This document shows positions 53,004 through 60,774 of a DNA stretch of 64,000 nt, piece after piece. The stretch spans positions 248,001 through 312,000 of the forward strand of contig NZ_KQ948023.1 of NCBI RefSeq assembly GCF_001513965.1. The letters run 5' to 3'. Position 1 is the stretch's first letter, and each line of letters opens with the position of its first letter. This stretch comes from Streptomyces cellostaticus (lineage in GTDB: Bacteria; Actinomycetota; Actinomycetes; Streptomycetales; Streptomycetaceae). A model generated the notes under the pieces. The model worked only from the letters and a program-made list of their open reading frames with translations, was not told the DNA's origin and made no database searches. A program made the translations under genes and the position numbers.

Positions 53004-56000
53004 TTACGGGACGGCCGCGTCGATCGCCTTCACGATCCGCTTGTCGGAGACCGGGTACGCCGTGCCCAGCGCGTGCGCGAAGTAGCTGACCCGGAGTTCC
53101 TCGATCATCCAGCGGATGTCCAGCACCTGCTGCGGCACCGGCCGGCCCTGCGGCAGCTGTTCCAGGAGCCAGGCGTACTCGTCCTGCATCTCGTGGACCT
53201 TCTCCATGCGGGTGGTGTCCCGCTGGACGCCGGTCGGCATCTGCTGCAGGCGCCGGTCGGCGGCCACCAGGTAGCGCATCAGGTCGGGCAGCCGCCGTAT
53301 GCCCGCCCACGTCACGAAACCGGGCTTCACAAGGGCGTCCAGCTGCTTGCGGACGTCCGTCAGGTTCGCCAGGAGGACGGGGCTCTTCACGGCCTTCAGG
53401 CGGCGCTCACAGGCCTGCCAGGCGGCCAGCACCTGCTGCACCTGCGCGACCGTACGGACCGTCGTGTCCACGATCTCCGCGCGCACCTTGTCGTACAGCT
53501 TGCGGTACGACTCCTCGTCCCACACCGGCCCGCCGAAGTCCGCGATCAGCTTGTCGGCCGCGGCCATCGCGCAGTCGTCGAACAGGGCCTGGACGGAGCC
53601 GTGCGGGTTGGCGGAGAGGGCCAGCTTCTGGGCGTTGGTCAGCTTGTCGGACGCGAACTTCGCCGGGTTCACCGGGATGTTGCGCAGGATGAGCCGCCGG
53701 GTGCCCTTCCACATCGCCTCGGCCTGCTCGGCCTCGGTGTCGAAGAGGCGGACCGAGACCGTGTCGCCGTCGTCCACCAGCGCCGGGTACGCCTTCACCG
53801 GCTGCCCGGCCCGGCGTGTCTCGAAGACCCGGGTGAGCGTGCCGATCGTCCAGTCGGTGAGGCCCTTGCGCTCCAGGGACTCCCCGCCCTGCCGCTCGGC
53901 GGTCGCGGCCGCCGCCTGCGAGAGGGCCTTGCGGGCCTTCGGCTTCAGCCGGAGCTTCAGCGCCTCCAGGTCCTTGTCCTCGGCGACCTTGCGCCGCCGC
54001 TCGTCCACGATCCTGAAGGTGATCTTCAGATGGTCGGGGACCTTCGCCCAGTCGAAGTCGTCCGCCTCGAAGGGGACGCCGACCATGCGCTTCAGCTCCC
54101 GGGCCATGGTGAGCGTCAGCGGCTCCTGGAGCGGCACCGCACGCTCCAGGAACGCCTTCGCGTAGTTCGGCGCGGGCACGTAGTGGCGGCGGACCGGCTT
54201 CGGGAGGGAGCGGATCAGCTCCGTCACCACCTCCTCGCGCAGGCCCGGGATCTGCCAGTCGAAGCCCTCGTCGGTGACCTGGTTGAGTACCTGGAGCGGG
54301 ATGTGCACGGTGACACCGTCGGCGTCCGCGCCCGGCTCGAACTGGTACGTCACCCGGAACTTGAGCGGACCCTGGCGCCACGAGTCCGGGTAGTCGGCCT
54401 TGGTGACCGCCTCCGCCGACTCGCGGATGAGCATCTCGCGTTCGAAGTCGAGGAAGTCGGGCTGCTCGGTCCGTTTCCGCTTCCACCAGGAGTCGAAGTG
54501 GGCACCGGAGACGACGTGCTCGGGCACTCGCTGGTCGTAGAAGTCGAACAGCGTGTCGTCGTCCACGACGATGTCCCGGCGCCGCGCCCGGTGCTCCAAC
54601 TCCTCGACTTCGCTGAGGAGTCTGCGGTTGTCCGCGAAGAACTTGTGGTGCGTGCGCCAGTCGCCCTCGACCAGCGCGTTGCGGATGAACAGTTCCCTGG
54701 AGACCTCCGCGTCGATCCGGCCGTAGTTCACCTTCCGCTGGGCGACGATCGGGACGCCGTACAGCGTCACCTTCTCGTACGCCATCACGGCCGCCTGGTC
54801 CTTCTCCCAGTGCGGTTCGCTGTACGTCCGCTTGAGGAGGTGCTCGGCGAGCGGCTCGACCCACTCGGGCTCGATCTTCGCGTTGACCCGGGCCCACAGC
54901 CGGGAGGTCTCCACGAGTTCGGCGGACATCAGGAACCGGGGCTGCTTCCGGAACAGCGCCGAGCCCGGGAAGACCGCGAACTTGGCGCTGCGGGCGCCCA
55001 GGTACTCGTTCTTGTTGCCGTCCTTCACGTCCTTCATCCCGATGTGGGAGAGAAGGCCCGCGAGGAGGGAGACGTGGACGCGGTCGGCCGGGGCGTCAGT
55101 ACCCGCCGAAGGCTCCCCGAGGTGGATGCCCATCTGCTTGGCCACCGTGCGCAGCTGGCTGTAGATGTCCTGCCATTCGCGAATGCGCAGGAAGTTCAGG
55201 TACTCCTGCTTGCACATCCGGCGGAAGGACGACGAGCCGCGCTCCTTCTGCTGCTCGCGGATGTACCGCCACAGGTTCAGGTAGGCGAGGAAGTCGCTCG
55301 TATCGTCCTTGAAGCGGGCGTGCTGCTGGTCGGCCTGGGCCTGCTTCTCGGCCGGGCGCTCGCGCGGGTCCTGGATGGACAGTGCGGCCGCGATCACCAT
55401 GACCTCGCGGACACAGCCGTTCTTGTCGGCCTCCAGGACCATGCGGGCCAGCCGGGGGTCGACGGGCAGCTGGGCCAGCTTGCGGCCGGTGTCGGTGAGG
55501 CGTTTGCGCGGGTCCTTCTGCGCGGGGTCCAGCGCGTGCAGCTCCTGGAGCAGCTGGACGCCGTCGCGGATGTTGCGGTGGTCCGGCGGGTCGATGAAGG
55601 GGAACTTCTCGATGTCGCCGAGGCCGGCCGCGGTCATCTGGAGGATGACGGAGGCGAGGTTCGTACGGAGGATCTCGGCGTCCGTGAACTCCGGCCGGGC
55701 GACGAAGTCGTCCTCGGAGTACAGGCGGATGCAGATGCCGTCGCTCGTACGCCCGCAGCGGCCCTTGCGCTGGTTGGCGCTGGCCTGGGAGACCGGCTCG
55801 ATGGGCAGCCGCTGGACCTTGGTGCGGTGGCTGTAGCGGCTGATCCGGGCGAAGCCGGGGTCGATGACGTACTTGATGCCCGGGACGGTCAGGGAGGTCT
55901 CGGCGACGTTGGTCGCCAGAACGATCCTGCGCCCGGTGTGCGGCTGGAAGACGCGGTGCTGCTCGGCGTGCGAGAGCCGCGCGTAGAGCGGCAGGACCTC

Positions 56001-56960
56001 GGTGAAGCGGTACTGCTTCCTGGTGAGGGCGTCCGCCGTGTCCCGGATCTCCCGCTCACCGGAGAGGAAGACGAGGATGTCGCCCTTCCCCTCGCCCATC
56101 AGCTCCTCGACGGCGTCGGTGATGGCGGTGATCTGGTCCCGGTCGGCGTCCTCGGACTCCTCCTCCAGGAGCGGCCGGTAACGGACCTCCACCGGGTACG
56201 TCCGCCCGCTGACCTCGACGATCGGGGCGTCGCCGAAGTGCCGGGAGAAGCGCTCGGGATCGATGGTGGCGGAGGTGATGACGACCTTGAGGTCCGGCCG
56301 CTTGGGCAGCAGCTGGGCGAGATAGCCCAGCAGGAAGTCGATGTTGAGGGACCGCTCGTGGGCCTCGTCGATGATGATCGTGTCGTAGGCGCGCAGCTCG
56401 CGGTCGGTCTGGATCTCGGCGAGCAGGATGCCGTCCGTCATCAGCTTGACGAAGGTGGCGTCCGGGTTCACCTGGTCGGTGAAGCGGACCTTCCAGCCGA
56501 CGGCCTCGCCCAGCGGCGTCTTCAGCTCGTCGGCGACGCGCTCGGCGACGGTCCGGGCGGCGATACGGCGGGGCTGGGTGTGCCCGATCATGCCGCGGAC
56601 GCCACGCCCCAGCTCCATACAGATCTTGGGGATCTGCGTGGTCTTACCGGACCCGGTCTCGCCGGCCACGATGACGACCTGGTGATCGCGGATGGCCTCG
56701 GCGATCTGGTCCTTCTTCTGGCTGACCGGGAGCTGCTCCGGATAGGTGACGGCGGGCACACGGGAGCGCCGCTCGTCCATCCGTGCGGCGGCCGTGCCGA
56801 TCTCGGCCTCGATCTCGGCGAGGACGGCGGCGCGGGCCTCCGGCTTACGGATCTTGCGCGCGCCCTCGAGCCGCCTGCCGAGCCGGTGCGCGTCGCGCAG
56901 CGACAGCTCGGTCAGACGGGGGGCGAGGGGGCCGAGGGCGGGGGCTGGATGCGTAGACAT
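53004..56960 (-). CDS. hrpA: ATP-dependent RNA helicase HrpA
   Basis: 1318 residues, the full HrpA length. Walker A GETGSGKT at 100-107, DEAH box (IIIDEAHERS), motif III SATI, the C-terminal helicase domain with QRKGRCGRTSDGIC, helicase-associated domains and the long DUF3418 tail specific to HrpA. HrpA is a DEAH-box RNA helicase involved in mRNA processing and, in E. coli, rescue of stalled ribosomes. ATG at 56960 is chosen over an upstream frame extension from 56993; no strong Shine-Dalgarno is visible. Confidence 0.95.
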   Translation of the reverse strand: MSTHPAPALGPLAPRLTELSLRDAHRLGRRLEGARKIRKPEARAAVLAEIEAEIGTAAARMDERRSRVPAVTYPEQLPVSQKKDQIAEAIRDHQVVIVAGETGSGKTTQIPKICMELGRGVRGMIGHTQPRRIAARTVAERVADELKTPLGEAVGWKVRFTDQVNPDATFVKLMTDGILLAEIQTDRELRAYDTIIIDEAHERSLNIDFLLGYLAQLLPKRPDLKVVITSATIDPERFSRHFGDAPIVEVSGRTYPVEVRYRPLLEEESEDADRDQITAITDAVEELMGEGKGDILVFLSGEREIRDTADALTRKQYRFTEVLPLYARLSHAEQHRVFQPHTGRRIVLATNVAETSLTVPGIKYVIDPGFARISRYSHRTKVQRLPIEPVSQASANQRKGRCGRTSDGICIRLYSEDDFVARPEFTDAEILRTNLASVILQMTAAGLGDIEKFPFIDPPDHRNIRDGVQLLQELHALDPAQKDPRKRLTDTGRKLAQLPVDPRLARMVLEADKNGCVREVMVIAAALSIQDPRERPAEKQAQADQQHARFKDDTSDFLAYLNLWRYIREQQKERGSSSFRRMCKQEYLNFLRIREWQDIYSQLRTVAKQMGIHLGEPSAGTDAPADRVHVSLLAGLLSHIGMKDVKDGNKNEYLGARSAKFAVFPGSALFRKQPRFLMSAELVETSRLWARVNAKIEPEWVEPLAEHLLKRTYSEPHWEKDQAAVMAYEKVTLYGVPIVAQRKVNYGRIDAEVSRELFIRNALVEGDWRTHHKFFADNRRLLSEVEELEHRARRRDIVVDDDTLFDFYDQRVPEHVVSGAHFDSWWKRKRTEQPDFLDFEREMLIRESAEAVTKADYPDSWRQGPLKFRVTYQFEPGADADGVTVHIPLQVLNQVTDEGFDWQIPGLREEVVTELIRSLPKPVRRHYVPAPNYAKAFLERAVPLQEPLTLTMARELKRMVGVPFEADDFDWAKVPDHLKITFRIVDERRRKVAEDKDLEALKLRLKPKARKALSQAAAATAERQGGESLERKGLTDWTIGTLTRVFETRRAGQPVKAYPALVDDGDTVSVRLFDTEAEQAEAMWKGTRRLILRNIPVNPAKFASDKLTNAQKLALSANPHGSVQALFDDCAMAAADKLIADFGGPVWDEESYRKLYDKVRAEIVDTTVRTVAQVQQVLAAWQACERRLKAVKSPVLLANLTDVRKQLDALVKPGFVTWAGIRRLPDLMRYLVAADRRLQQMPTGVQRDTTRMEKVHEMQDEYAWLLEQLPQGRPVPQQVLDIRWMIEELRVSYFAHALGTAYPVSDKRIVKAIDAAVP

Positions 56961-57018
56961 ACGCGGTCCAGGATCGCACCTCGGGGAAATCACTGGCGAA
57001 CGATTTGCTCGGGGGCGC

Positions 57019-57339
57019 TCAGGGCGTGTGCTGATCGGGCGGGGCGGCCTGCGTGCGCTGCCGGCTGAGCCCGTCCCCGAGGGCGATCGACTTCGCGGTG
57101 TTGGACACGGCCTTGATGCCCAGGTAGGCGGTGGTCATGCTGCTCACCGCGGTGAATGCGGCGGTCAGCACCCCGACGATCACCGACTTGTCGCCGTTGA
57201 GCCGCCACACCCCGATGACCGCGACCGCGGCGATGGCGAGACTGCTGATCACGACCGCGAGCAGCCCGTACCGCGCCCGGACCTTCTCCAGCTCCGTGTC
57301 CGGGGTGGTTCTGGTCTCGTTCCGGCTCATCGTCCTCAT
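57019..57339 (-). CDS. Two-TM small membrane protein coupled to a DivIVA-motif microprotein
   Basis: 106 residues. A polar N-terminus (~25), two hydrophobic segments (YGLLAVVISSLAIAAVAVIG and VIVGVLTAAFTAVSSMTTAY) and a polar Gln/Pro tail. No family recognised. Its ATG at 57339 overlaps the stop of the upstream microprotein gene as ATGA and follows GGAG by 6 nt, so the two are translationally coupled and probably work together. Confidence 0.65.
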   Translation of the reverse strand: MRTMSRNETRTTPDTELEKVRARYGLLAVVISSLAIAAVAVIGVWRLNGDKSVIVGVLTAAFTAVSSMTTAYLGIKAVSNTAKSIALGDGLSRQRTQAAPPDQHTP

Positions 57340-57524
57340 CCCCTGCTCCGCAGCTGCTCCACGCGTGCGTCCACCTGCGCTCGGTCGTACCCCCGTCGGA
57401 CGATGTCGAAAACGGGCGGTGCTCCGGATGCCGGGCTTGTGGTCAGGCGGGCCAGATAGGCGTCCACCTGGGCGCGGTCGTAGCCGCGTCGTGCGATGTC
57501 GAAACCCCGGAAGTCGTCTTCCAT
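57336..57524 (-). CDS. 62-residue protein with two DivIVA-type motifs
   Basis: Two copies of an F-D-I-x-R-R-G-Y-D-R-A-Q-V-D-A motif occupy residues ~7-23 and ~38-54. This is the short N-terminal DivIVA signature that in full-length DivIVA binds membrane and starts a coiled coil; here there is no coiled coil, just two motifs and a short linker. ATG at 57524 follows GGAGGCAGCC. Coupled to the two-TM gene downstream. Lies ~150 bp from a perfect parS site. Confidence 0.72.
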   Translation of the reverse strand: MEDDFRGFDIARRGYDRAQVDAYLARLTTSPASGAPPVFDIVRRGYDRAQVDARVEQLRSRG

Positions 57525-57559
57525 GGCTGCCTCCCCCGGTGCCAAGGGTCGATACGACG

Positions 57560-57587
57560 AAGGCCCCGTTCTGCTGAACGGGGCCTT
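57560..57587 (-). terminator. Terminator of the tRNA Glu-Asp-Phe cluster
   Basis: AAGGCCCCGTT-CTGCTG-AACGGGGCCTT, a perfect 11-bp stem 8 bp past the tRNA-Phe 3' end. Confidence 0.85.
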
Positions 57588-57595
57588 CTGAATTG

Positions 57596-57669
57596 TGGCT
57601 GGGGCCGGGGTCGAACCGGCGACCTATCGCTTTTCAGGCGATCGCTCGTACCAACTGAGCTACCCAGCC
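57596..57669 (-). tRNA. tRNA-Phe (anticodon GAA)
   Basis: 74 nt, acceptor GGCTGGG with its partner ending CCCAGCC, discriminator A, anticodon loop CTGAAAA, T-loop GGTTCGACCC. Last gene of a Glu-Asp-Phe cluster transcribed leftward. Confidence 0.94.
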
Positions 57670-57674
57670 ACGGG

Positions 57675-57688
57675 GTTTCACGTGAAAC
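57675..57688. other. parS chromosome-segregation site (ParB-binding)
   Basis: GTTTCACGTGAAAC is an exact match to the 14-bp parS consensus of Streptomyces. It is the core of a 20-bp perfect palindrome at 57672-57691, lying in the 24-bp gap between tRNA-Phe and tRNA-Asp. ParB nucleates on such sites to organise the origin region for segregation during sporulation. Confidence 0.85.
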
Positions 57689-57693
57689 CCCAG

Positions 57694-57768
57694 CGGTCCT
57701 GACGGGATTTGAACCCGCGGCCTCCACCTTGACAGGGTGGCGAGCACTCCAAACTGCTCCACAGGACC
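57694..57768 (-). tRNA. tRNA-Asp (anticodon GUC), copy 2
   Basis: Identical over 75 nt to 52835-52909. Middle gene of the Glu-Asp-Phe cluster. Confidence 0.95.
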
Positions 57769-57806
57769 AAGCTTGTGTGTGCAACAGTGTCGCACACGGT
57801 TTTGCG

Positions 57807-57879
57807 TGCCCCCAACGGGATTCGAACCCGTGCTACCGCCTTGAAAGGGCGGCGTCCTAGGCCGCTAGACGATGAGGGC
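57807..57879 (-). tRNA. tRNA-Glu (anticodon UUC)
   Basis: 73 nt, acceptor GCCCTCA paired with TGGGGGC (one G-T), discriminator A, anticodon loop CTTTCAA, T-loop GGTTCGAATCC. First gene of the cluster. Confidence 0.95.
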
Positions 57880-57959
57880 TATCGGCCCGCCTGGGCGCTT
57901 CTCAGCGCGTCGGGGACGTGAGAAGCATATGGGATGGCGGGGGGTATCGCCAAAACGGT

Positions 57960-59495
57960 TTACGACCTCGATGGCGAAGGCGAGGAGGGGGCCGGGGTCG
58001 CACCTGGTTGGTTCTCCTTGGGCAGGTGGCGGCTGACCTCGGCGGTCGTCAGGCCCAGGCCGCCCAGTTTGATCTCGTCCCAGGCCTGGAGGCGGCGGCT
58101 GTCACGGTCGAAGTAGAGGATCGAGGCCTCGATCGGGTCCGGGTGCTTCCCCTCCACCGCGCGCAGGCCGCTGCCGCCCGTCGAGCCCTCGATCCGCAGC
58201 CGGGTGCCGTACTTCATGACCTCCGTGCCCTCGTGGTGGAGGTGGCCCGCCAGGACCAGGGGTACCTCGCCGTCCGTCTCCCGGGCGGCGGACGGCTCGT
58301 GCGCGATGGCCACGTCCACCGGGGTGCCGGCCGCCCGCTGGTCGCGCAGGGCCGTGGCCAGGCGGTCGCCCGCCAGCTGTTCGGCGGCGTTCCCGCCGGG
58401 CGTCACCGAGCGGTCGGGGGTGAACTGGGGGTCGCCGATGCCCGCGAAGCGCAGGCCCGCGATCGTCTGGGCCCGGCCGTCGTCCAGGACATGCACGTTC
58501 TTCATGCGCTCCAGGTAGCGCTGGGTGACGCGCGAGTCGTGGTTGCCGCGGACCCAGACGTAGGGCGCGCCCAGGTCCTCGACCGGGTCCAGGAAGCCGT
58601 TCTCCGCCGCCGTGCCGTGATCCATCGTGTCGCCGGAGTCGACGATCACGTTCACCTTGTACTGCTCCACCAGCGAGGCGATGATCTTCCAGCTCGCCGG
58701 GTTGAGGTGGATGTCCGAGACGTGCAGGACCCGGAGGGTGGCGGGGTCCGGCTGGTAGGCCGGGAGCGTGGACGTGACGTCGTACAGCTTCGTCACGTTC
58801 GTCACCAGGCGCGCCAACTCCTTCTGGTAGACGTCGAACTCGGTGACGATGTTGCGCGCGTTGCCGACCAGGGACGGTGCCGAGGACAGCAGGCCGGAGA
58901 ACTTCGGCTCCAGGACCGACTTCGGGTTCCAGGTGGCGTACGCCGTCGCGCCGGAGGCCGCGAGCAGGGTGAGGGCCAGTCCGCCGGCCGCGAGGGCCCG
59001 GCGCGGGCGGCGGTAGACGGCGAGGCCGAGGGCGGTCGCCCCGGAGACCACGGCGACCGAGGAGCGTACGGCCAGGTCGAGCGTGCCGTGCTCGACGTCC
59101 CGGGCGACCTCGTCCTGGAGACCGGAGAGCCGCTCGGGGTGGTCGACCAGGGCCTGGGAGCGGAGCGGGTCGAGCTGGTCGACGTTCACGTCCAGGCGGA
59201 CGGGCGCGACATGGCTGTCCAGGGTCAGCGCGCCCAGCGGGGAGACGTTGATCTTCGTGCCGCCGGTGAGGGACGGGCGCAGCGCCATCGTCGTGTTCAT
59301 CGGGCCGACCGGCGCCCGTACGTTCCCGACGATCAGCAGGCCCAGCCAGGCGCCGACGAGGACCACCGCGGTGAGGCCGAGGGCGCTGAGCCAGGGCCGG
59401 GGGCGGGCCGCCGGCTCCAGGGCGGGGAGGGCGGGCGGGGCGCTGGGGGTACGGCGGCTGCGGAGGGCTGCGACGGGGACGCGGACGCGGGCCAT
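57960..59495 (-). CDS. Membrane-bound metallophosphoesterase
   Basis: 511 residues. Two membrane segments (~37-57 and ~165-210) bracket an extracytoplasmic-like region, and the C-terminal ~240 residues are a calcineurin-like phosphoesterase: VLHVSDIHLNP, VIVDSGDTMDHG, VWVRGNHDSR, GIGDPQF, VAIAHEP and LVLAGHLHHEG supply all metal ligands. It probably hydrolyses a phosphomonoester or diester at the envelope. ATG at 59495; longer frames upstream overlap the divergent zincin gene and look non-coding. Confidence 0.87.
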   Translation of the reverse strand: MARVRVPVAALRSRRTPSAPPALPALEPAARPRPWLSALGLTAVVLVGAWLGLLIVGNVRAPVGPMNTTMALRPSLTGGTKINVSPLGALTLDSHVAPVRLDVNVDQLDPLRSQALVDHPERLSGLQDEVARDVEHGTLDLAVRSSVAVVSGATALGLAVYRRPRRALAAGGLALTLLAASGATAYATWNPKSVLEPKFSGLLSSAPSLVGNARNIVTEFDVYQKELARLVTNVTKLYDVTSTLPAYQPDPATLRVLHVSDIHLNPASWKIIASLVEQYKVNVIVDSGDTMDHGTAAENGFLDPVEDLGAPYVWVRGNHDSRVTQRYLERMKNVHVLDDGRAQTIAGLRFAGIGDPQFTPDRSVTPGGNAAEQLAGDRLATALRDQRAAGTPVDVAIAHEPSAARETDGEVPLVLAGHLHHEGTEVMKYGTRLRIEGSTGGSGLRAVEGKHPDPIEASILYFDRDSRRLQAWDEIKLGGLGLTTAEVSRHLPKENQPGATPAPSSPSPSRS

Positions 59496-59577
59496 TGGTG
59501 CCGTATGCCCACGCTCCGGCGCGGATATGCGACGGTTCGCCACACTCGTACGGCCCCTCGTGCCGGACAATGACCAG

Positions 59578-59928
59578 GTGCTGGAGATGACGCGCGAGGA
59601 GTTCGAGGAACTGGTCGGCGAGGCGCTCGACCGGATTCCCCCGGAGCTGATGCGGCTGATGGACAACGTCGCGGTGTTCGTCGAGGACGAACCGCCTGCG
59701 GACGATCCGGAGCTGCTCGGGCTGTACGAGGGAACGCCGCTGACCGAGCGGGGCGAGTGGTACGCGGGTGTGCTGCCGGACCGGATCACCGTCTACCGGG
59801 GGCCGACGCTCAGGATGTGCGAGAGCCGCGAGGACGTCGTCGCCGAGACCGAGGTCACCGTGGTGCACGAGATCGCCCACCACTTCGGCATCGACGACGC
59901 CCGGCTGCATGCGCTCGGCTACGGGTGA
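59578..59928 (+). CDS. Minimal zincin metallopeptidase family protein (DUF1025)
   Basis: 116 residues. The zinc motif is HEIAH at 97-101 in VTVVHEIAHHFGIDD, with the family start EMTREEFEELVGEALDRIP. These small zincins are cytosolic with unproven peptidase activity. Start is GTG at 59578 or ATG at 59587; upstream ATG at 59527 is less likely. Confidence 0.86.
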   Translation: MLEMTREEFEELVGEALDRIPPELMRLMDNVAVFVEDEPPADDPELLGLYEGTPLTERGEWYAGVLPDRITVYRGPTLRMCESREDVVAETEVTVVHEIAHHFGIDDARLHALGYG

Positions 59929-60047
59929 CCGGCGCGGGGACGCGGGTGACCGGCGGGGCAGGACGACTCGGGCGCGGCGCGTGTCCTCTTGTGGGCGGCG
60001 GGAGTTGGGGAGGTTGACTCCCTTTCTTGCCTCCGGAGGTGGCCGCC

Positions 60048-60560
60048 GTGCGCCCCTTGTACGTACCCGTCCGTCTGGCCGTCACGGTGCTGGCCCTCAC
60101 GGCCGCCGCCGGCTGTGTGAGCGTGGGTGACGACGCCGGCCGGGCCAGGCCCTCGCACTCGGCGGGGCAGCGGGGCGGTGAGGCGCCCGACGGGGGTCCG
60201 GTGGCGGGCCCGGCCGGCCTCGGCTACGGCGGCCGCTCCGGGGACGGAAAGCGCGGGCACGGCGGCAAGGCGAAGCCGGGGGAGTCGGCCTCGCCCTCGG
60301 TCACTCCGTCCGCGACGGACAGCGTGCCGGCGCCGCCGCCGAAGCCGGGGAAGCCGGGAAAGACCGCGAATCCGACTCCTACGCACACGGCCGAGCCGAC
60401 TCCCACACAGACGCCCGAGCCGCAGCCGACGCCGACCGAACAGCCGACGCCCGCCTCGCCCCCGCCGCCGTCCGCCGAACCGTCCTCCTCGGCCCACGAG
60501 GAGACGGGAACCCAGCTGGCCCAGCGTGAGCCGGCACCTGAGGCGGGGTCGCCCGCGTAG
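60048..60560 (+). CDS. Pro-rich putative lipoprotein
   Basis: 170 residues from GTG at 60048, 7 nt after GGAGGT. A short signal peptide ends in a lipobox-like AAAGC, then an almost entirely disordered Gly/Lys then Pro/Thr/Glu-rich chain. It may span peptidoglycan as a spacer. No folded domain visible. Confidence 0.6.
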   Translation: MRPLYVPVRLAVTVLALTAAAGCVSVGDDAGRARPSHSAGQRGGEAPDGGPVAGPAGLGYGGRSGDGKRGHGGKAKPGESASPSVTPSATDSVPAPPPKPGKPGKTANPTPTHTAEPTPTQTPEPQPTPTEQPTPASPPPPSAEPSSSAHEETGTQLAQREPAPEAGSPA

Positions 60561-60587
60561 GCGGTGACCTGGGGATACGGGCTCGGT

Positions 60588-60617
60588 TTGCGTTAGGGGG
60601 TGGTGGGTGCGTATGGT
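60588..60617 (+). promoter_or_regulatory. Promoter of the DEAD-box helicase with long leader
   Basis: TTGCGT (60588-60593) and TATGGT (60612-60617) are 18 nt apart. The implied leader of ~150 nt contains two short hairpins, CGCGCC-GTGT-GGCGCG and GACCGC-N5-GGCGGTC-like. Confidence 0.5.
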
Positions 60618-60774
60618 GGTAGATCGTTTGATCCCATTTGCCCGGCGCCACCACAGAGCGCGCCGTGTGGCGCGTACTCTCCCTTGCCGTGGCGGACCGC
60701 ATTGAGGCGGTCGTGAGCGAATCACGGAGTTGACGGGCGCGTGCCGAAGAGACTCCGGAAGGTTTCGCATTCGC

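Noticed and set aside
52429..53085. Plus-strand frame through DUF6274 and tRNA-Asp
   Set aside because: It runs through a tRNA and opposite a small gene with a CPICH motif; no protein-like features.
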